22,120 nt of DNA, taken from positions 1 to 22,120 of the forward strand of contig CAKQQY010000030.1 in the NCBI GenBank assembly GCA_934271245.1, written 5' to 3'. Positions 14,476-22,120 of the stretch are shown here, piece by piece (position 1 is the first letter of the stretch; the number at the start of each line of letters is the position of its first letter). A program made the translations under genes and the position numbers. Below the pieces are notes generated by a model. The model was not told the DNA's origin, did no database searches, and saw only the letters and a list, made by a program, of their open reading frames with translations. Source of the stretch: an uncultured Clostridia bacterium. Its GTDB lineage: Bacteria; Bacillota; Clostridia; Christensenellales; Borkfalkiaceae.

Positions 14476-15632
14476 TGGAAAAAGCCATAATTATAAGATA
14501 CTGCGAAATACATTTAAAGGGAAAAAATCGCGGGCATTTTGAAAAACTATTAAAGGAAAACGTGCAAAAATCGTTAAAAGGTATAAACTATACGTTTACG
14601 GTTATGCACAGCAGGTATTTAATAGAAAATTTCGATGAAAGCGATTATGAGATTATAACGGAAAAACTTCGTAAAATTGCCGGCGTACACAATTATAGCC
14701 TTGCTTACGTGGTGCCGAATGATTTTGAAGAGATATTAAAAGCCGCCGAAAGAATCTGTGAAGGAAAGAAAGGGACGTTCAGGGTAACGACCAACAGGGC
14801 TGATAAGACTTTTACTCCCGATTCTATGGAAACTTCCATGTTGCTTGGCGGCAGACTTTTAGAAAAATACGGAAATAACATTAAAGTTGACGTAAAAAGT
14901 CCCGATTTTACCGTTTTTGTTGATATCAGAGAAGATAAGAAAACTTTTGTGTATTCGGAAACCGTTCCTTGCATGAGCGGTATGCCGGTAGGTTCTGCCG
15001 GAAAAGGATTGTTGCTCATATCCGGCGGAATAGATAGTCCCGTTGCCGGTTATATGATGTGCAAAAGGGGTATGAAAATCGAATGTCTTCATTTCCACAG
15101 TTTTCCGTATACGGGAGAAGCGGCAAAGGAAAAAGTTAAGGACTTAACTAAAATAGTCGGGGAATATAACGGCGGAATAACTCTTCACGTGGTATCTTTT
15201 ACGCATATTCAGGAAGAAATTCATAAAAAATGCCCCGAAGAGTATATGATTACCATAATGCGTCGCTTTATGATGCGTATAGCGGAAAGGTTGGCAAATC
15301 AAAGGGGAGATCAGGCGATAATAACCGGCGAAAGTTTAGGTCAGGTTGCAAGTCAGACTATCGAAAGTATAACTTCGTCTAATTCGGTTGTAAAAATGCC
15401 CGTATTAAGGCCTTTAATCGGTTTTGATAAACTCGATATTATCGACATTTCTAAAAAAATCGAAGCGTACGAAACGTCAATTTTGCCGTACGAAGATTGT
15501 TGCACCGTTTTTCTTCCTAAATTCCCGTTGATTAAACCTAATTTACAAAAAGTAATTTATACGGAAAGCAAGTTAGACGTTGAATCTCTGATAGAAGAAG
15601 CAATGTCAAACATCGAAACGTATACGTTCTGA
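14475..15632 (+). CDS. thiI: tRNA 4-thiouridine synthase ThiI (no rhodanese domain)
   Basis: Inserts sulfur at uridine 8 of tRNA. The 385-aa length is that of Gram-positive ThiI, which lacks the C-terminal rhodanese domain of E. coli ThiI. The N-terminal ferredoxin-like region (1-60) is followed by a THUMP domain (about 60-165) and a PP-loop ATPase domain with SGGIDSP at 183-189. The C-terminal LPYEDCCTVFLPKFP region is conserved in the family. Sulfur must come from the adjacent desulfurase. It is the last gene of the pheST operon, and its stop at 15630-15632 lies 3 nt before the convergent PBP gene. Confidence 0.95.
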   Translation: MEKAIIIRYCEIHLKGKNRGHFEKLLKENVQKSLKGINYTFTVMHSRYLIENFDESDYEIITEKLRKIAGVHNYSLAYVVPNDFEEILKAAERICEGKKGTFRVTTNRADKTFTPDSMETSMLLGGRLLEKYGNNIKVDVKSPDFTVFVDIREDKKTFVYSETVPCMSGMPVGSAGKGLLLISGGIDSPVAGYMMCKRGMKIECLHFHSFPYTGEAAKEKVKDLTKIVGEYNGGITLHVVSFTHIQEEIHKKCPEEYMITIMRRFMMRIAERLANQRGDQAIITGESLGQVASQTIESITSSNSVVKMPVLRPLIGFDKLDIIDISKKIEAYETSILPYEDCCTVFLPKFPLIKPNLQKVIYTESKLDVESLIEEAMSNIETYTF

Positions 15633-15635
15633 TTG

Positions 15636-17846
15636 CTAATCTAAATCGTCGTTTATCCAATCGTCCGAATCGTAATCGGACGATTTTATTTTGGGCAACA
15701 CTTGTTTCTCGCCGATAAAACTTTTTTCTTCGTTTTCGTAATAGGGAATTACGGTGTATACACATTCTTCGTTAGGTTTTATAACGTCGGATATTATTTC
15801 TTTTTTACCGTTTATTTTACTGTCGTAAATGCACGTTTCGCGCCCTTTAATTGTTTTTGTTATTTTGATTTCGGTGTATTCTGTCTGACATAATTCAATA
15901 TTTACCGTTCTGTAATTTACTGATATTTTAGCATTTTGTGTCGTGGGGTGTGAAAACCTATTTGATTTAAATGGAATTACGAAACCCGCTTTAATAAACT
16001 CCTTTTTTTTGTACCTTTCCGGAGCGTTATCGTCGGCAATTTCGATTTTCCCTTCATTATAACTTATCAGGTCAATATCTACTTTGTTTATTCTGTCGTC
16101 AACAAAAGTATCGCTTGGCAAATTTACGCTATCGTATATATTGTTCCAAATGCTTGCTGCGGTGGCTGTCGGCTGATTTCCGCCCGTAATCGAATTAGGC
16201 ATCAACTCGTTTTCGGCGTTACCGAACCATACTCCTATAACAAAATCTCCGTTATAAGAAACGGAATAAGCGTCGGTATTACCTGATTCGCTTCCTGCCG
16301 TTCCTGTTTTTGCGCAAACGGGGAAATTTAAAGACTTGAGTTTTCTCGCTGTTCCGTTTGTTACTGTTTCTTTAAGCATATCGTTTAGGATAAACGCGGT
16401 ATCGTAAGAAAATACTCTGCGGTTTTCGTCTTTGTTTTCGTAAATAACGTTGCCGGTTTCGTCTATAATTTTTTTAATTGCTTTCGTTTTATTGAATAAG
16501 CCACGATTAGGGAATACCGTATAAGACGAAACTATATCGGTAAGCATAGCGCCTTTTTGCGTTGAGCCGAGCGCAATGCATAGGTTGTCGTCTTTTTCGT
16601 TTAATTCTATGGCGGTTTTATTAACGTAATTTTTTGCGATTTCTATTCCGATAGAATTCAATATTTTAACGGCGCAAACGTTCGAACTTTTTGCAAGTGC
16701 GGTTTTTGCTGAAATATTTCCGAAATATTCGTCGCCGTAGTTTTTAGGTGAATAACCGCCGAGGTCTGTCTTTTCGTCGTTTATTAAAGAACACGACGCA
16801 ATCTGATTCGTTTCTATCGCGGGGGCGTATACGAGTAAAGGTTTAATAACCGAACCCAAATTTCTGTTTTGCGGATTGCACGTAGAGCCGAACGCTTTTA
16901 AATGGGCTTGCGTGTCAGTCACGACGATACTGTTATTTATTTTTTCCTGATTGACAATATTTTCTTTAATTAAATCCTGAATTTTTTTATCACAATAAGT
17001 TATAACTTTAAGATTTCTTTTTTTGCTTAACCCGTTTTCAATGATTTTATCAAACTCTTTTTTTACGAAATCCGCATAATCGTAAGTTTGTTTCGCTTCT
17101 ACCGTCGTAAGGGATTCGTTAACGCTTTGGTTGTATTCGTCTATCTTTAAATACCCTTGAGAAAACATTTCGTGTAATACGGTGTTCCTTCTTTTTAAGC
17201 ATTTCTGATAGTTATTGAAAGGGGAATACGACGACGGCGCTTTAATAATTCCTGCAAGCGTTGCGCCTTCCGAAACGGTTAAGTTTTTAGGAGATTTGTT
17301 AAAGTAATATTCTGACGCCGACGTTATTCCGTAACAGTTGCCGCCAAAATAAATGGTGTTGAGATACATGTTCAGAATATCGTTTTTGGAATATTTTTTT
17401 TCAAGCATAATCGCCATTTTTATCTCTGCGACTTTTCTCTTGAGCGTTTTTTCGTTTGTTAACTGCGTATTTTTTATTAACTGTTGTGTTATTGTCGAAG
17501 CGCCTTCTTTTAAGGAAACGCTTTTTACGTTGTTAAAAGTCGCTCGCATAATTCCCTTAAAATCTATTCCTTTATGCGAATAAAATCTTTTATCTTCTAT
17601 TGCGATAAAGGCGTTTTTCACGTGGTCCGGAATATCGTTTGCCGCGGTGATAGAGTTGGTTCCGTTATTTTCTTCTATAATTTCGCCGTTCTCATAGCAA
17701 AAAACTATAGTTTTTTTATTCTCGGATAACTTGCTTTCGTCAATCTTAACGCCGAAAGAAAGCGCAAATAAATATACTGCAAAACATAAAATAAGAATAA
17801 AAATCGAAAGGGTAATAACCCCGAGTATTTTAAGAACTTTTTTCAT
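15636..17846 (-). CDS. Class A penicillin-binding protein (glycosyltransferase plus transpeptidase)
   Basis: A bifunctional peptidoglycan synthase (736 aa) anchored by one N-terminal membrane helix (about 5-32). The GT51 domain (about 60-240) has the catalytic glutamate in IEDKRFYSHKG (E84) and the GASTITQQLIKN motif (115-126). The transpeptidase domain (about 300-580) has all three active-site motifs: SVIK (332-335), SSN (387-389) and KTGT (513-516). A C-terminal extension of about 160 residues ends in an acidic Asp/Ser tail. Alone in its transcription unit, it is convergent to thiI and divergent from miaB. The ATG start puts the basic MKKVLK ahead of the membrane helix; there is no clear SD. 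Which PBP paralog it is cannot be said. Confidence 0.93.
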   Translation of the reverse strand: MKKVLKILGVITLSIFILILCFAVYLFALSFGVKIDESKLSENKKTIVFCYENGEIIEENNGTNSITAANDIPDHVKNAFIAIEDKRFYSHKGIDFKGIMRATFNNVKSVSLKEGASTITQQLIKNTQLTNEKTLKRKVAEIKMAIMLEKKYSKNDILNMYLNTIYFGGNCYGITSASEYYFNKSPKNLTVSEGATLAGIIKAPSSYSPFNNYQKCLKRRNTVLHEMFSQGYLKIDEYNQSVNESLTTVEAKQTYDYADFVKKEFDKIIENGLSKKRNLKVITYCDKKIQDLIKENIVNQEKINNSIVVTDTQAHLKAFGSTCNPQNRNLGSVIKPLLVYAPAIETNQIASCSLINDEKTDLGGYSPKNYGDEYFGNISAKTALAKSSNVCAVKILNSIGIEIAKNYVNKTAIELNEKDDNLCIALGSTQKGAMLTDIVSSYTVFPNRGLFNKTKAIKKIIDETGNVIYENKDENRRVFSYDTAFILNDMLKETVTNGTARKLKSLNFPVCAKTGTAGSESGNTDAYSVSYNGDFVIGVWFGNAENELMPNSITGGNQPTATAASIWNNIYDSVNLPSDTFVDDRINKVDIDLISYNEGKIEIADDNAPERYKKKEFIKAGFVIPFKSNRFSHPTTQNAKISVNYRTVNIELCQTEYTEIKITKTIKGRETCIYDSKINGKKEIISDVIKPNEECVYTVIPYYENEEKSFIGEKQVLPKIKSSDYDSDDWINDDLD
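15659..15690 (+). terminator. Terminator of the pheST-thiI operon, inside the PBP gene
   Basis: A 10-bp stem has arms 15659-15668 and 15676-15685 (AATCGTCCGA/TCGGACGATT), a 7-nt loop and a TTTTATTTT tail on the plus strand. It lies 27 nt after the thiI stop and within the codons for the acidic C-terminal tail of the convergent PBP gene. It fits an intrinsic terminator for thiI transcripts. Confidence 0.75.
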
Positions 17847-17849
17847 ACT

Positions 17850-17887
17850 TTAAGTAGTATAAATAAAACTCGTTTTATTATACTTAA
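17850..17887. repeat. Imperfect inverted repeat at the PBP promoter/leader
   Basis: The right arm (17873-17887, reading TTTTATTATACTTAA) pairs with 17850-17868 with two small bulges around a CTCG centre. It covers the probable -10 of the PBP gene (ATTATA, 17877-17882 on the plus strand) and most of its short leader. It could be an operator or an mRNA hairpin that hides the start region. No known consensus was recognised. Confidence 0.45.
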
Positions 17888-17905
17888 TTGATTTATTATA
17901 AATTG
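17877..17905 (-). promoter_or_regulatory. Probable promoter of the PBP gene
   Basis: A perfect TATAAT on the minus strand (17877-17882) lies 17 nt from a weak -35 CAATTT (17900-17905). The -35 overlaps that of the divergent miaB promoter (17903-17908), so the two promoters could exclude each other. The start would fall near 17870, leaving a 24-nt leader. Confidence 0.5.
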
Positions 17906-17931
17906 ACAAATTCGACAAATTAAGTTATTAT
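17903..17931 (+). promoter_or_regulatory. Promoter of miaB, apparently placing the start at the ATG
   Basis: A perfect TTGACA (17903-17908), 17-nt spacer and TATTAT (17926-17931, 5 of 6). The expected transcription start is 17937-17939, at the miaB ATG (17939). No SD precedes the ATG, and an in-frame TAA at 17933-17935 rules out an upstream start in this frame. Together this suggests a leaderless transcript, or one only 1-2 nt longer. Confidence 0.65.
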
Positions 17932-17938
17932 ATAACTT

Positions 17939-19264
17939 ATGGAAAACAAAAAATACTATATAATTACATACGGTTGTCAGATGAATTTGCACGAGTCCGA
18001 AAAGATTGCGGGAATTCTGTCTTCTATGGGATACGTTCTTGCCGAAAACGAAAAACAGGCAGACGTTATCGTTTTTAATACTTGTTGCATAAGAGAAAAC
18101 GCCGAACAAAAAGCGGAAGGCAATATCGGCGCGTTGAAACAATTAAAAAAGAACAATAAAAATCTCATCGTTGCGGTCGGCGGTTGTATGACTCAGCAAG
18201 AAGGTTACGCGGAAAAATTACATAAAGAATTTCCTTTTGTGGATATAATTTTCGGCACGCATAATCTTGAAAATTTCAAGGCAATGATGGAAGAAAAAGC
18301 CGAAAGAAAGAAAACGCTTATAGATATAGAAGACGGTAACGAAGTTGTATATGAAGGCACGCCCAAAACCCGCAGCAGTTATCCTAACGCGTGGGTTAAT
18401 ATTATGTACGGTTGCAATAACTTCTGTACTTACTGTATCGTTCCTTACGTCAGGGGAAGAGAAAAAAGTCGTAGTCCGAAAGATATACTTTCGGAGTGCG
18501 AAAGCCTTATAAAAGAAGGCTATAAAGAAATAACTCTTTTAGGGCAGAACGTTAATTCATACGGTAAAAACACCGAATACGGAGATTTTCCCGATCTTTT
18601 GGCGAAAGTAGCCGAACTTGACGGAGATTTTCGTTTAAGGTATATGACTAATCACCCGAAGGATCTTTCTGATAAACTTATCGACGTAATAAAATCTCAC
18701 GATAAGATATGCAAAAGTATTCATTTGCCCATTCAATCGGGATCCGATAAAATTTTAAAAGCGATGAACAGGCATTATACTAAGGCCGACTATCTGGAAA
18801 AGGTCAATAAACTTCGCGCCGCCGTGCCGGATATTGCTATAACGACGGACGTTATGGTAGGATTTCCGAACGAAACGGAAGAAGATTTCGAAGATACTTT
18901 TTCCGTGATGAAAGAAGTCGGCTATGCCGGCGCGTTTACTTTCATTTATTCTCGTCGTTCGGGAACGCCCGCCGCCGAAATGGACGGGCAGATCGACGAA
19001 GAAACGAGCAAGAAGAGAATAATGAAGTTAATAGCGTATCAAAACGCTTTTAACAGAAAAACTTCCAAAAATTATGAAGGGAAAACCGTAAGAATTTTGT
19101 GCGAAGGATACGACGATAAAAAGAAAAAATATCTCGGAAGGGACGAATACGGCAGAATGGCGTATTTTGACGGGGACGAAAAAGTTTTAGGCAATTTTGT
19201 TGACGTTAAAATAGTCAGAGCGGGCGGTATTTCGCTTTACGGAGAACTTGTAAAAGGGGAATAG
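17939..19264 (+). CDS. miaB: tRNA-2-methylthio-N6-dimethylallyladenosine synthase
   Basis: A radical-SAM methylthiotransferase (441 aa) that adds the 2-methylthio group to i6A37 of tRNA. The N-terminal UPF0004 domain binds an auxiliary 4Fe-4S cluster through C13 (YGCQMN), C49 or C50 (FNTCC) and C83 (GGCMTQQ). The radical-SAM motif is C159-x3-C163-x2-C166 (GCNNFCTYC), followed by IVPYVRGREKSR. The TRAM tRNA-binding domain occupies about 375-440. The protein begins MENKKYYIITYGCQMN without the N-terminal extension found in many Firmicute MiaBs. MiaB rather than MtaB or RimO is supported by YGCQMN and the neighbouring mutS-mutL. Confidence 0.95.
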   Translation: MENKKYYIITYGCQMNLHESEKIAGILSSMGYVLAENEKQADVIVFNTCCIRENAEQKAEGNIGALKQLKKNNKNLIVAVGGCMTQQEGYAEKLHKEFPFVDIIFGTHNLENFKAMMEEKAERKKTLIDIEDGNEVVYEGTPKTRSSYPNAWVNIMYGCNNFCTYCIVPYVRGREKSRSPKDILSECESLIKEGYKEITLLGQNVNSYGKNTEYGDFPDLLAKVAELDGDFRLRYMTNHPKDLSDKLIDVIKSHDKICKSIHLPIQSGSDKILKAMNRHYTKADYLEKVNKLRAAVPDIAITTDVMVGFPNETEEDFEDTFSVMKEVGYAGAFTFIYSRRSGTPAAEMDGQIDEETSKKRIMKLIAYQNAFNRKTSKNYEGKTVRILCEGYDDKKKKYLGRDEYGRMAYFDGDEKVLGNFVDVKIVRAGGISLYGELVKGE

Positions 19265-19268
19265 AAAT

Positions 19269-21851
19269 ATGGTGCTTTCGCCAATGATGACGCATTATCT
19301 GCAATTAAAAGAAAAATATAAAGACTGCATTTTGTTTTACAGACTCGGCGATTTTTACGAAATGTTTTTCGAAGACGCCGAAAAAGTTTCTTCGCTATTA
19401 GATCTTGTTTTAACCGGTAAAGATTGCGGGTTGGAAAGCCGCGCTCCTATGTGCGGAATACCGTTTCATGCCGCGGAAAACTATATCGGCAAACTCGTTT
19501 CTCTCGGGGAAAAGGTCGCTATCTGCGAACAACTTTCCGTCCCGAACGGAAAAGGACTCGTCGAGCGAGACGTAATAAGAATAGTAACCGCGGGAACGAT
19601 AATAAACAACGATTTAATAGACGATAAAACAAACAACTTTTTAGGTTGCGTTTTTGTCGGCGGCGATTCCGCCGCATTTTCGTGGGCAGATATTACGACG
19701 GGGGAATTTTTAACAAAAGAATTCGAAGGCGAAACGGCTTTTAACGATCTTCTCGATACGATGGTAAAGGTTTCGCCCGCGGAAATAATTTCTAATTCCG
19801 AAGCGAAAGAAACGCTGAAAGATTGCGCCGTTATAAAACACGGAATGTTACCGCAATTTTACGTTTGCGCCGAAAGTTATTTTAATTACGACTTTGCGGA
19901 GAACACCTTAAAAGAACAATTTAAGGTTAATTCCGTGCGATCCTTAGGATTAAAAGACGGTGAAAACTGCGTAAAATCTTCGGGCGCTTTATTATCTTAC
20001 TTAAAAGAAACGCAAAAGCACGCGCTTTCAAACATTACCGCGTTGACCGTAAACAACTACGAAAACGCAATGATGCTCGACGCAAACGCGATAAGAAACC
20101 TTGAACTCGTTAAAACCATGCGCGACGGAAAGCGTTACGGGTCGTTATTGTGGCTTTTAGACAAAACGAAAACGAGCATGGGAGCAAGGAAATTGCAATC
20201 CTGGATATTATCCCCTTTGTATTCGAAAGAAAAAATAGAGTATCGACTTAAAGGTGTTAAACCGTTTTTCGATAACACTTTAATAAGGGAAGAAGTGTGC
20301 AGACTCCTTAATTCCGTAAAAGACGTAGGAAGAATTTTGGGTAAACTTTCAAACGATAACATTATGCCGAAAGACTGCCTTGCTCTTGCGAATTCGCTTG
20401 AAATAATACCGAATCTTAAATTCCATCTGGCGGGTATAGAGTCGGAATACGTAAAGAATATAGACGAAAGGTTGCTTGATTTTTCCAACGTTGTAAGAGT
20501 GTTGCAATCGGCAATCGACCCCGAATGTCCTAATTCTCTTAAAGACGGCGGGTATATAAAAGCCGGATATAACGCCGAACTCGACGAGTTCCGTGAATAC
20601 GGTAAAAAAGGCACGCAGATTATTGCCGATATAGAAAAGCGCGAAAGAGAAAAAACCGGCATCAAAAACCTTAAAATAGGGTATAACAAGGTGTTCGGCT
20701 ATTATATCGAGATTTCTAATTCGTTTAAAAATCTTGCTCCGTACGATTATCAAAGAAAACAGACTTTGACAACGGGCGAAAGGTTTACTACCGACGAATT
20801 AAAAGAAGTAGAAGTAAAAATTCTTTCTAGCACCGAAAAGGCTCTTGCTGCCGAAAGTCGTTTATATAACGAAATTAAAGAAAATCTGCTTAAAATTATC
20901 GTCGAATTGAAAGATACGGGCGAAGCGCTTGCCGAACTTGACGTATTGACTTCGCTTGCTACGGTTGCAAAGTCTAACGGCTACGTCATGCCCGTTATTA
21001 CCGAAAGCGATAAGCCTTTAAGTATAGTTGCGGGAAGACATCCCGTGGTAGAACAAATCAGTAAACAAAAATTTATTGCTAACGATTGTTATCTCGATAA
21101 CGGTAATAACAGAATGATGATTATTACCGGTCCTAATATGGCGGGTAAAAGCACGTATATGCGCCAGACTGCGCTTATTACTATAATGGCTCACATAGGT
21201 TCTTTCGTTCCCGCGGACAGCGCGGAAATTCCGCTTACCGATAAAATATTTACCCGGGTCGGAGCGAGCGACAATCTTATACTCGACCAAAGTACGTTTA
21301 TGGTGGAAATGACGGAAACCGCGGATATTCTTGCCAACGCCACAAAAAACAGTTTGTTAATACTTGACGAAATAGGTAGGGGAACAAGCACGTTCGACGG
21401 GCTTTCCATTGCGTGGGCGGTAGTCGAATATATAGTAAACAGAATAGGCGCGAAAACTCTTTTTGCAACGCATTATCACGAGTTGAGCGAACTTGAAGGA
21501 ATTATAGACGGAGTAAAGAATTATAAAATAACCGTTAAAGAATATCAAGGCACTATTGTTTTCTTGCGTAAAATTATGCGCGGAAGCGCAAACAAGAGTT
21601 TCGGTATAGAAGTTGCCGAACTTGCGGGAATAAATAAAGACCTTACTTCGAGAGCGAAAGAAATACTTAAAAAACTCGAGAAAAAAGATATTACGAGAAA
21701 TCTTCCCGATAATACAGACGCAGACGAGACGGTAAGGAATGATTTTTCCGAAACTGAAAATATAATTAAAGGACTTGATATAAACAATATTTCTCCTATG
21801 CAGGCATTTGAAATACTTGCCGATTTGAAAGAAAAACTAAAAAATCAATAA
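19269..21851 (+). CDS. mutS: DNA mismatch repair protein MutS
   Basis: Recognises mismatches and small loops and recruits MutL (860 aa, usual length). Domain I has the mismatch-reading motif GDFYEMF (residues 27-33) and the conserved RAPMCGIPFHA. Domains II-IV form the connector, lever and clamp. The C-terminal ABC ATPase has Walker A GPNMAGKST (621-629), the STFMVEMTE segment, Walker B with D700-E701 (DEIGRGTST) and the ATHYHEL motif. The start at 19269 follows miaB by 4 nt with a GGGGA SD; ATGs a few codons downstream are possible but less well placed. Confidence 0.97.
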   Translation: MVLSPMMTHYLQLKEKYKDCILFYRLGDFYEMFFEDAEKVSSLLDLVLTGKDCGLESRAPMCGIPFHAAENYIGKLVSLGEKVAICEQLSVPNGKGLVERDVIRIVTAGTIINNDLIDDKTNNFLGCVFVGGDSAAFSWADITTGEFLTKEFEGETAFNDLLDTMVKVSPAEIISNSEAKETLKDCAVIKHGMLPQFYVCAESYFNYDFAENTLKEQFKVNSVRSLGLKDGENCVKSSGALLSYLKETQKHALSNITALTVNNYENAMMLDANAIRNLELVKTMRDGKRYGSLLWLLDKTKTSMGARKLQSWILSPLYSKEKIEYRLKGVKPFFDNTLIREEVCRLLNSVKDVGRILGKLSNDNIMPKDCLALANSLEIIPNLKFHLAGIESEYVKNIDERLLDFSNVVRVLQSAIDPECPNSLKDGGYIKAGYNAELDEFREYGKKGTQIIADIEKREREKTGIKNLKIGYNKVFGYYIEISNSFKNLAPYDYQRKQTLTTGERFTTDELKEVEVKILSSTEKALAAESRLYNEIKENLLKIIVELKDTGEALAELDVLTSLATVAKSNGYVMPVITESDKPLSIVAGRHPVVEQISKQKFIANDCYLDNGNNRMMIITGPNMAGKSTYMRQTALITIMAHIGSFVPADSAEIPLTDKIFTRVGASDNLILDQSTFMVEMTETADILANATKNSLLILDEIGRGTSTFDGLSIAWAVVEYIVNRIGAKTLFATHYHELSELEGIIDGVKNYKITVKEYQGTIVFLRKIMRGSANKSFGIEVAELAGINKDLTSRAKEILKKLEKKDITRNLPDNTDADETVRNDFSETENIIKGLDINNISPMQAFEILADLKEKLKNQ

Positions 21852-21860
21852 GGATTAATT

Positions 21861-22120
21861 ATGAGCGAAATTAACCTGTTAAGCAGCAAAATATTTAATC
21901 GTATCGCTGCCGGCGAAGTCGTTGAAAGACCTGCGTCGGCAGTCAAAGAACTCGTAGAAAATTCTATCGACGCGGGCGCCGATTCAATTTCCGTAGAAAT
22001 ATCCGACGGCGGTAAAACGCTGATTAAAATAACGGATAACGGTTCGGGAATTGAAAAAACTCAGTTGAAGAAGGCTCTTTTGCCGCACGCAACGAGCAAA
22101 ATAAGCAAGGTGGAAGACCT
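21861..22120 (+). CDS. mutL: DNA mismatch repair protein MutL (N-terminal part, cut by window edge)
   Basis: A GHKL ATPase that couples MutS recognition to downstream repair; only the first 86 codons lie in the window. The diagnostic MutL N-terminus is present: NRIAAGEVVERPASAVKELV (13-32), ENSIDAGA as the ATP-binding N-box (33-40), the DNGSGI box (59-64), and HATSKI (76-81). It starts 9 nt after mutS with an AGGATT SD. The stretch before HATSKI reads LLP rather than the usual FxR, a minor variation. Completeness cannot be judged. Confidence 0.95.
   Translation, partial: MSEINLLSSKIFNRIAAGEVVERPASAVKELVENSIDAGADSISVEISDGGKTLIKITDNGSGIEKTQLKKALLPHATSKISKVED

Noticed and set aside
15617..15628. 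Perfect 12-bp palindrome AACGTATACGTT at the thiI end
   Set aside because: It is inside thiI codons, has no loop so cannot be a terminator hairpin, and is not near a promoter; most likely chance.
20135..20689. A 184-codon open frame antisense to mutS
   Set aside because: It lies fully within a well-supported mutS, has no SD or recognisable domain, and such frames are expected opposite codon-biased genes.
1..22120. CRISPR arrays, insertion sequences, phage genes or defence systems
   Set aside because: No spaced direct repeats, transposase, integrase or defence-type domains were seen; every large frame is explained by housekeeping or sporulation genes.

Overview
The window is an ordinary chromosomal stretch of an endospore-forming Clostridia-type Firmicute. 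The evidence is a spoIIA-type sigma-F operon, a spoVAC-D-E cluster, a yunB-type sporulation gene, a T-box leader before pheST, a ThiI without a rhodanese domain, and an AT-rich sequence with strong SD sites at most starts. The DNA is AT-rich but uses many CpG-containing codons (TCG, ACG, GCG, CGN), as in many uncultured gut clostridia; I cannot name a genus. I see no insertion sequence, prophage, CRISPR array or gene of clearly foreign composition.

Layout. (1) 1-368, minus strand: a tRNA operon Pro(UGG)-Ile2(CAU)-Asp(GUC) with its promoter; the Asp tRNA loses only its last base at the window edge. (2) 409-4658, plus strand: sporulation block spoIIAA-spoIIAB-sigF, a terminator that overlaps the sigF stop, then a 31-codon microORF, spoVAC, spoVAD, spoVAE and a yunB-like gene. 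(3) 4633-6682: an Lrp/AsnC regulator divergent from aspartase (aspA). (4) 6697-15690: a promoter and phenylalanine-type T-box feeding pheS-pheT-mutS2-(DUF6106-like)-cysteine desulfurase-thiI, closed by a terminator inside the 3' end of the convergent penicillin-binding protein gene. (5) 15636-17846, minus strand: a bifunctional class A PBP. (6) 17903 to the end, plus strand: miaB-mutS-mutL, with mutL cut by the window edge.

How the genes work together. SpoIIAA, SpoIIAB and SigF form the partner-switching module that turns on forespore transcription. SpoVAC/D/E form the dipicolinic-acid channel used in spore maturation and germination. The pheST leader should couple the long operon to the charging of tRNA-Phe, which would also place MutS2 and the desulfurase-ThiI tRNA thiolation pair under phenylalanine control. 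MiaB and MutS/MutL combine tRNA modification and mismatch repair.

I found no convincing new multi-gene system. The parts most worth checking are small: a microORF coupled to spoVAC, an apparently leaderless miaB with -35 elements shared with the divergent PBP gene, palindromes at the spoIIA, yunB, lrp and pbp start regions, terminators nested in coding sequence, and a MutS2 whose Smr domain has lost the usual LDxRG residues.
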